Assembly: GCA_035236585.1 (NCBI GenBank)
Contig: CP141139.1
Coordinates: 16,942,990 to 17,006,989, forward strand
DNA from: Warburgia ugandensis
Lineage: Eukaryota > Streptophyta > Magnoliopsida > Canellales > Canellaceae
Reading direction: 5' to 3'
DNA length: 64,000 nt
The notes beneath the pieces were generated by a model, which was not told where the DNA came from, did not search any database, and saw only the letters and a program-made list of their open reading frames with translations. The translations under genes and the position numbers were made by a program. Below, piece by piece: positions 57,511-64,000 of the stretch; within the stretch, counting starts at the first letter, position 1, and each line of letters starts with the position of its first letter.

Positions 57511-59750
57511 TTTTTTCTGTTACAGAACTATTCATTTTGTTGTTTGTGAGATGAAGGCGAAGATTCTCGAGATATAGCCATTGCATAGAAACACAATGAA
57601 TAATTCAGAGTAAATAAGTAGTCCTGTTTTATGCATCTGGGCTATAGTTTTTCTTTCACCATTCATTATCAAGATGGTTTAGATAGTTAGAAGTGGTCCA
57701 CATTACCACCAAAATTATCCAATTTTTCTTTGTATTAGTTTTATTTTGGTGTCAAAGAAACTCTAATCACACAATTGACAAAGACAATAAATAAACAACA
57801 ATTTGCTTAAATCCACATGGCATGATTCAATATTCTTCACTATAAGAAAACAAAAGTAACAAATGTAATATCTGGCTAGATTCAAATTCCTTGAAACTTA
57901 TAACCCTTATGCACCCTTCTCTCTCTTCATTCCTCAAATTTTGAAGAAGCGCTTGACTCCTAGAATATGTGGGTTATGAAGGCGGTATATGGGCTTCTCA
58001 TAACCACCTCTCCAAGTAACCACTTTACTTGCTATGATTCTGAATAATCACCTAATTTATTTGGCATCCAAGTAAAAGTGAGTAGCTTCACAAGTAAGTT
58101 CACTGTGTGGCTGTGAGTGAGACACAAATTACACAACAATTTCTACATTGGTTGAGTCATGACTAACTTGAAGACTATCTCTATTGATGTTGACCCAGCT
58201 CTACCTATTTGCTTACCCAAGAACATCATTAGCTCTACATGACTTGCAAAACTAATTAGTCTACATGTAGCTACCTCAAGTTAACTCACCTAGTCAACTC
58301 TTTAAGAGGACTTCCTAGCCCACTTTCCTCTTGCATGAATAATTGCCATATCATCACTTCTTAGAAATATGTTTGTTCCATTTCCAAAGCCATGAACTCT
58401 ATTTTCATATACCTTGTTATTGGAAGCCTAGTAATTTGAGGCATCTATAGAGCATTGGGTTAAAAATCTTATCTAATGGCTAGGATATATAATAGACATT
58501 AAATATGACAATCTCCACTTTCTTTTTTGTCACAGCCACCTTGAAGATCATTCCCTGCAGCTTCGTGCCTTCTTCAGCTAAAATGTCACCATATATCTTT
58601 AGGGTACTCCATCAATCTTTAACACCATAACAAATTGATCACTTTCAAGTATAGCTATTAGCTTCATGGACATACTTGCCACATTTTCCAACATAAAATT
58701 AATTTTTGGAGCTCTACCTAAAACTTTATAGTTGAAAATCCTTCATTATCAACATGTGAAAAGTTTCTGAAACCCCTTTTGTATAAAATTTCTAACCATT
58801 TTCCTAGCAAATTTTGACTAAAAACTTAACACTAGTGAAAATTTTCCTTTCAAATATGAAATCGAATTCTAGCAAACTTTCTTTTTTTTGGTGGAGCATT
58901 TTTACCAAGTAAACTTTCCATGAACTTCCCTAAAATTATACAAAATTCATAGATTGAGAACAACCTTACATCCATTAACCTGAAAAATTAGGGAAACACA
59001 AAGACCTTACACATGAGAAAATCTCCTTTTCTATCCCATCGTTCTTGCTTCAACTCCTTTCTCAAGTACCACTTATTGCGGTTTAAGGCAAGCTCATTCA
59101 TACAATTGACATAGACAACAATTCAAATACAAGCACTGCACAATTTTTACCTGATTTTCCAAAACACCTATATCAATAGTTTATACTCCGATCTTCTTCG
59201 CCATGATAAAATAAAGGAAGCAAGTATGATCAATCTCACTTTTGTTCTCATGCCCTATAGAAGAACCCATGCTTGAAGCCACAAAGCTTTGATCTTAAAA
59301 TAAATGAGTTATGAGGCTACATAGGTATCTAATAACCACCTCTCCAAACAACCACCTTACCTAACCCTCAAATCAAATAGTCACCTTCCTTGTTCACCGT
59401 TTTAAATACATTGAATAGCTTCACAAGTAAGCTCGATGTGTAGTAATGAATGGGGCACGAAATCACACAAAAATTTTCATTGTACCTATTGGACAAGTGT
59501 TATTTCCTGGCTCATTAAGACCACATTCCTTAATTGGAGAAGTCGTGATCGGTTGCAAGAAGTCGGCTTCTTTTTGTACATTTTCCCTCTATTTTATCCA
59601 ACTAAGAGGCTCAGAAGGAAAGTTTCATGTAAGTCAATTTATTATGCATTAAAGACGTTAATACATAATTTGATCTCCGATTTGCGTCGAAGATTCCCAC
59701 AGACAATAGTGTGTTTTCACTTGTTACGGAACTAATACGAAGTTTCACAC
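57511..59750. repeat. Diverged direct repeats, possibly LTRs of an old element
   Basis: About 400 bp at 57,766-58,165 resembles 59,093-59,500. Shared phrases in the same order are acaattgacaaagacaa / acaattgacatagacaa, taaccacctctccaa, and gcttcacaagtaagttc / gcttcacaagtaagctc. The copies are about 1.3 kb apart. The interval has no recognisable coding domain. This could be a decayed LTR element on the minus strand. Confidence 0.45.
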
Positions 59751-62700
59751 ATCGTCCACCGGGAACCACGCTTCTAAACGAGAACGGGACCGTTCACTGA
59801 TTCTAGAATATGATACGATGAAGACCTTTCTTTAGTAGATTGTAGATTTCATGAAGTCCTTGGTCTTCACAAACATTCCAATCTATGATCATGCTCTAGG
59901 GAACACAAGAAGACATTTTCATCGAGTCTTTCTTGTACCACGTAAATATCTGGTGGTCCCTTCCAATCCTGGTTGTGCATGTCTCGCATGAGTAGTTTGA
60001 TTGGAACCAGTCATCTAGTGGGTCCACCGATTGAAGGCGTAGTCCTCAAGCTTTGAAGTTGGCAGCCCATCCTAATCAACATCGTACATGTAGCATGAAC
60101 ACAGTGATTTGAGTGGTCATCCAATGGGGGACCACTGTGGTTGGGCCATAATGGGAATACCATGTTGATACATAATTGAAATGCTTATCTAATAGGGGAC
60201 CACAACCAATGGCTACAAGCTACCAAGTACAGAACGAAATATTGCGCCAAGGAGTGACCTGCTAATATTCCAATCAACGGGCACCAGATCAATGTTGAAT
60301 TGAATTGACAAATTCTCCAAGGTGGATCCTACAAAATGAAAGGTTTTGATCACTAGGGAGGAGTAGGAACAAGAAGACTACGAATTGTGATTAGAGTACA
60401 TGCTCCGGAAGAATAAAGATGCAGACTGACTGTCACTAAAACAGTGAAGTTCAAAGGAGAAAGGAATAACATTGAGGTGAAGTACTTATTCTGCTTAATG
60501 TGAGTTATCTCTAAGGGAAAATGTGTATATGCACGGAATTGCATGAAACAATAATAATCGGAAATAGAATTGATCCTACAAAGAAAAAAGTTGCAACATG
60601 AGAGTTATCAGCTAAAAGTCTGATTAATGTACATTTGCAATGACGTATAGTCTGATATTGGCCCCAGCAAAGTAACGGTTCCTGATTAGCAAATTGGCTA
60701 ATAAAGAGCAAACATTGAGCTGGACCATTACTCGTGCTTCGTGGCAAAACTATAAACCGACTGAATCAAAGGAAGAAGATGTACATTGAATGCCTGCGAG
60801 AGAACGCAGACAAAGAAGGGAAAGGCAGGTGGTGGGAGAACTTATGTGGACAGAGGGGAAGCACGAGCGTTCAGTGCACTTGTTATTGGTGGTAAGATAT
60901 GGCAACATGCTTCCCATAAGCAACGTATTGCGTAATTGTGCGGATGGTGATGTGGATCCAAATGAAGAGCTGATTCTCTCTCGTTCTCTCCGTTGTAGTA
61001 TTAGATGGACCCCAAAATCACGTCACTCGCGTTGCCGAAACAAAGGAAACGGAAGGGTCTAAATCACGCCCTCTAAATGAAGAATCATAAGATCCCCAAA
61101 AGGATAGCGTCCCATGTGGGGTGGTCCGCAAATATAAGATGACAAGACAAAAGCCGAAGAGAGGCGTGGCCCACGACCATAAAGCAGACTAGAGAGAGAC
61201 ACCTTACCAGTCGTCTCTCCTGTTCGAAATGCAAATTCATGTATGTGGATTATGGATACGCGGGAGTGGTCCTGACTACCCATGCCATGGCCATGCTCCA
61301 TCCATGGTTATTGCTATAATAATGGACGCGTCGCTCGCAAGGGCAGTGAGAAAATGATTGCGAGGAAACGAAGGAAGTTGCATGAAACGAGCGTGGCATC
61401 TGCGGGATCGTTATTTTATTAGTTTTTATGGGAAGGTGTTTCCCTGGCGGTGGCAGCTTGCGAATCGCCGATGAGCCACGCTCCTTCCAGCGACGACCAA
61501 GGCACCAACCGGTCTACTGCCCTCTCTCGATTCCTTTGTTGCCCAACTTGGAGACACCTCTCTGTCTCTCTCTCTTCTTTGCTTTTATCCATCTATCCAC
61601 CCAACTCTCTCAAGGGTTAGCTTTAAAAGCAAGGCGATAAAAAGGTTCCTTTTCGGGAAAGAAACGTATGGGTTTGGGGTTACAGCACTTCGTTCGCCGG
61701 AACAGCTAGCAAATGGCATATTTGAGTATTTGTCTTTCAAAAAACAAAAGGTGTCATTTTTTAATTGAGGACCGACAATATAGCCTGACTCCCAACTCTT
61801 TGTGCCAAAAGACCGTTAGATCTACCGCTACTAGGAAGGGGCACACAAGGCTGATGGATTTAAACCGTTCGATATTTAACTGGGATTGATGGATCTCCGG
61901 ATCAAGAATCATCATCCTAAGTAGCAAACCAAGCAACCAACGTTAAAATGTGAGTCCCAAAAGTGGCTGTTATAAAAGAGCATGATCGTGCAAAACTCTT
62001 ATCAATCTTCTATTAAGAACTTAGAACAAGCTAAAGAACCAAACTGTTCTATGCCAAAGACGAACCATGCACTAAAAGGTCCAAAACTACCCCCCATGTG
62101 GCAAAAGCAATTATTTACATTCATCCCCAAAAGCACCACACATGGTATGCTTATAATCGCTAAACATTAAATAATTATATATATATTATTTATAATAGGT
62201 TATATATTTTTTATTTGTAATAGAGGTGATAAAATATGACATGACGCGATAACACAACTCGAACTCAACGTAGATTTAGCAAGTTAAGGTCCTATTGTAA
62301 ACCCATTATGTTGACTCGCAACTTATTAACTCGTGGTATTAAAATTATCTTATATTATATTTAAATATAAAATAAATTTTGATAAATCATCCAATATAAG
62401 AAAGTTTTTAAAATTTTAATATAGGATAGTTTTAAAATTTTTTATCTTATATTATATATAATATGGTTAAAATAAATTTTTAATAATTGTCTTATATAGT
62501 ATATCCTTCTAATCATACTATATTAATTGTGTCATGTTGATTTTTTTAATAATCAAAGTATATTCGAGTTATGAGTTTGACATAATTATTAATTAAATAG
62601 TCTTCGTTTCGAGTCATATACTAGGTGAGTCTCGACACAACTCACAGATACCATTTTCCATCCGTAAATTATTTCATGGGCAATCAGGATAATGGTTCGA

Positions 62701-64000
62701 GATAATTGAAATAATGAATCCTACCTGTAGTTTAGTCACCGGACATTTTTGGAGTGAAAACTCGCTAAAAGGTTGGGTGGGGGGCAGCTGTGATCACAGC
62801 GACCTGACAGGCTCCAGATGGGTCACAAACATTATCAGCACCGCGTTTGTAGTACGTGCAGTGCGACGTGCAATCGGCTGTGATATCTCACCTTGATCGC
62901 ATGATTTTAGAGCTTTCATGGGGCCTCCTGCACTAACTAAAAACTCCTCACTTTAATGGATTTTACCAGATCTGCGCTCCACTTGCACATACAGTCGTCC
63001 TGCTGGGGCCCAAAAGGTGCCGTCAATCCTCAGTGAAGGTACAAAATGGCATCCCTAGTGGACCCCAGTTAAATCGTCTAGGTGGTGAAGGGCAAACGGG
63101 GAGGAAAATGAATTTATGTTGGGATGCAACGGCGGGCCCCAACAACAAGGCAAATGAGTAGTTCGAGGCTAATGGGGCTAAGCCTGACATAGGACCTTGT
63201 TACTTGCTAGGGCGCGGCGACATTAGTTGTAGCAGTCCTGTAACACCCGAATGCTACCGTAACAAGCGACCACATGATACTTGCTGCGTGGGTCCCACTC
63301 TTGTTTGATCTAACGTCTTCATCTGGTTTCTATGAAGACAACTAAGTCTTGTAAACGGTTGAGATCAATAGTTGGTGGGCCCTTCATTCATGCAAAAGTA
63401 GATCATCAGCAACCTAGCAGAGAACCGCGGCCGACGGTGGCATCCCAATGTAATAGCAAGAGAGAGAGAGAGGGACAAGAAAGTGGAGTGCAAGTCACGG
63501 TTGCATGAACCAGGTTTCAAGGCCTGATCGCGACGGCCCCCTTCCGCCAGCTGTCTCTAGGCCTGCGCTACTAAATGCAGCACCAACTGCACTCACGTCA
63601 TCTCCTTGGGAAATGCTTATACGCCCACGCCATTTACACACTCTCCCACCCCAACCCTTAGTTATTTCCGTGCTTTTGCATTTACTGCTGCCTTCTCCTT
63701 TGGACTTTTCTTCCTTTATCCCACACTGAGCACAGCCGACTTTGCATGTCCCAACGTATTACTAGTTTAATAACATGCCTAATCCTGCTCTAAAAACGCT
63801 TTTTGAGTGTGCCATCAACATCTTAGTATTTTGACCTCGAAATATATGCACTCGTACTTTCCCTTCCTTCTCTCCATCTCTCTTTAGACAACCGACAACG
63901 CCGACATCATCGTAAGGCCCAGTGGGAAGCAGACCTTTGGGCCCACAGACGAACAATGACCGAGATCAAATCCGTTGAACATTGAGCACAAGAATCAATA
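59751..64000. other. Unassigned region to the window end
   Basis: No supported gene. Open frames up to 90 residues (for example 60,790-61,059) have no motif. GC content rises at about 61,000-61,700 and 62,700-63,950, with CT-rich stretches near 61,550-61,620 and an AG run near 63,460, as found in plant promoters and leaders. A gene beyond the right edge is possible. 62,165-62,560 is strongly AT-rich. Confidence 0.35.

Noticed and set aside
54362..57586. Many 60-85-residue frames repeated across the TRIM array
   Set aside because: They recur because the TRIM units recur. TRIMs encode no protein and the frames are not conserved between LTR copies.

Overview
The window is nuclear DNA of a flowering plant with low gene density and AT-rich, repeat-laden intergenic space. 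The evidence for a plant is two intact plant-specific protein genes, at least twelve copies of a tRNA-derived Au-type SINE, TRIM elements primed by initiator-Met tRNA, Ty3/gypsy and LINE debris, and an endogenous caulimovirid (plant pararetrovirus). The species cannot be named from sequence alone. A large, woody or early-diverging angiosperm genome would fit, but that is inference.

Layout. 1-2,750: unassigned AT-rich DNA with two SINEs. 2,755-7,600: a 5'-truncated, decayed endogenous pararetrovirus (coat protein C-terminus, protease, reverse transcriptase, RNase H, a second reading frame, and a 35S-like promoter/poly(A) region) ending next to a (TA)n tract. 9,555-12,680: an RTE-type LINE 3' end, then a dead Ty3/gypsy gag-protease-RT fragment, with a SINE at 12,763. 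15,774-17,005: a foldback/MULE-like element with a 9-bp target duplication. 17,933-20,931: exon relics of a cytosolic prolyl-tRNA synthetase, with a SINE in one intron. 21-24.1 kb: SINE copies in otherwise empty DNA. 24,770-25,735: intact single-exon BRANCHLESS TRICHOME-like gene (+). 28,914-31,149: intact three-exon L-gulonolactone oxidase-like gene (-). 32-40.5 kb: palindromic foldback arrays, TRIM clusters in both orientations, SINEs and MITEs. 44-45.4 kb: LINE / RNase H-like relics. 45.4-51.9 kb: a degenerate short-period repeat field interrupted by a 3.0-kb solo LTR with a perfect 5-bp target duplication. 54,156-57,510: a head-to-head TRIM array of nine LTRs. 57.5-64 kb: mostly unassigned, with one pair of diverged LTR-like direct repeats.

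Only the BRANCHLESS TRICHOME-like gene and the gulonolactone-oxidase-like gene look functional. They have no evident functional link and are about 3.2 kb apart, oriented tail to tail. Almost everything else recognisable is mobile-element sequence or decay. The most unusual structures are: the TRIM array with an alternating short/long LTR higher-order repeat; the foldback family with internally repeated arms; and the pararetrovirus copy whose first reading frame keeps one phase for about 2.9 kb despite eleven in-frame stops and overlaps the second frame by an ATGA stop/start. I found no strong candidate for a wholly new biochemical system.
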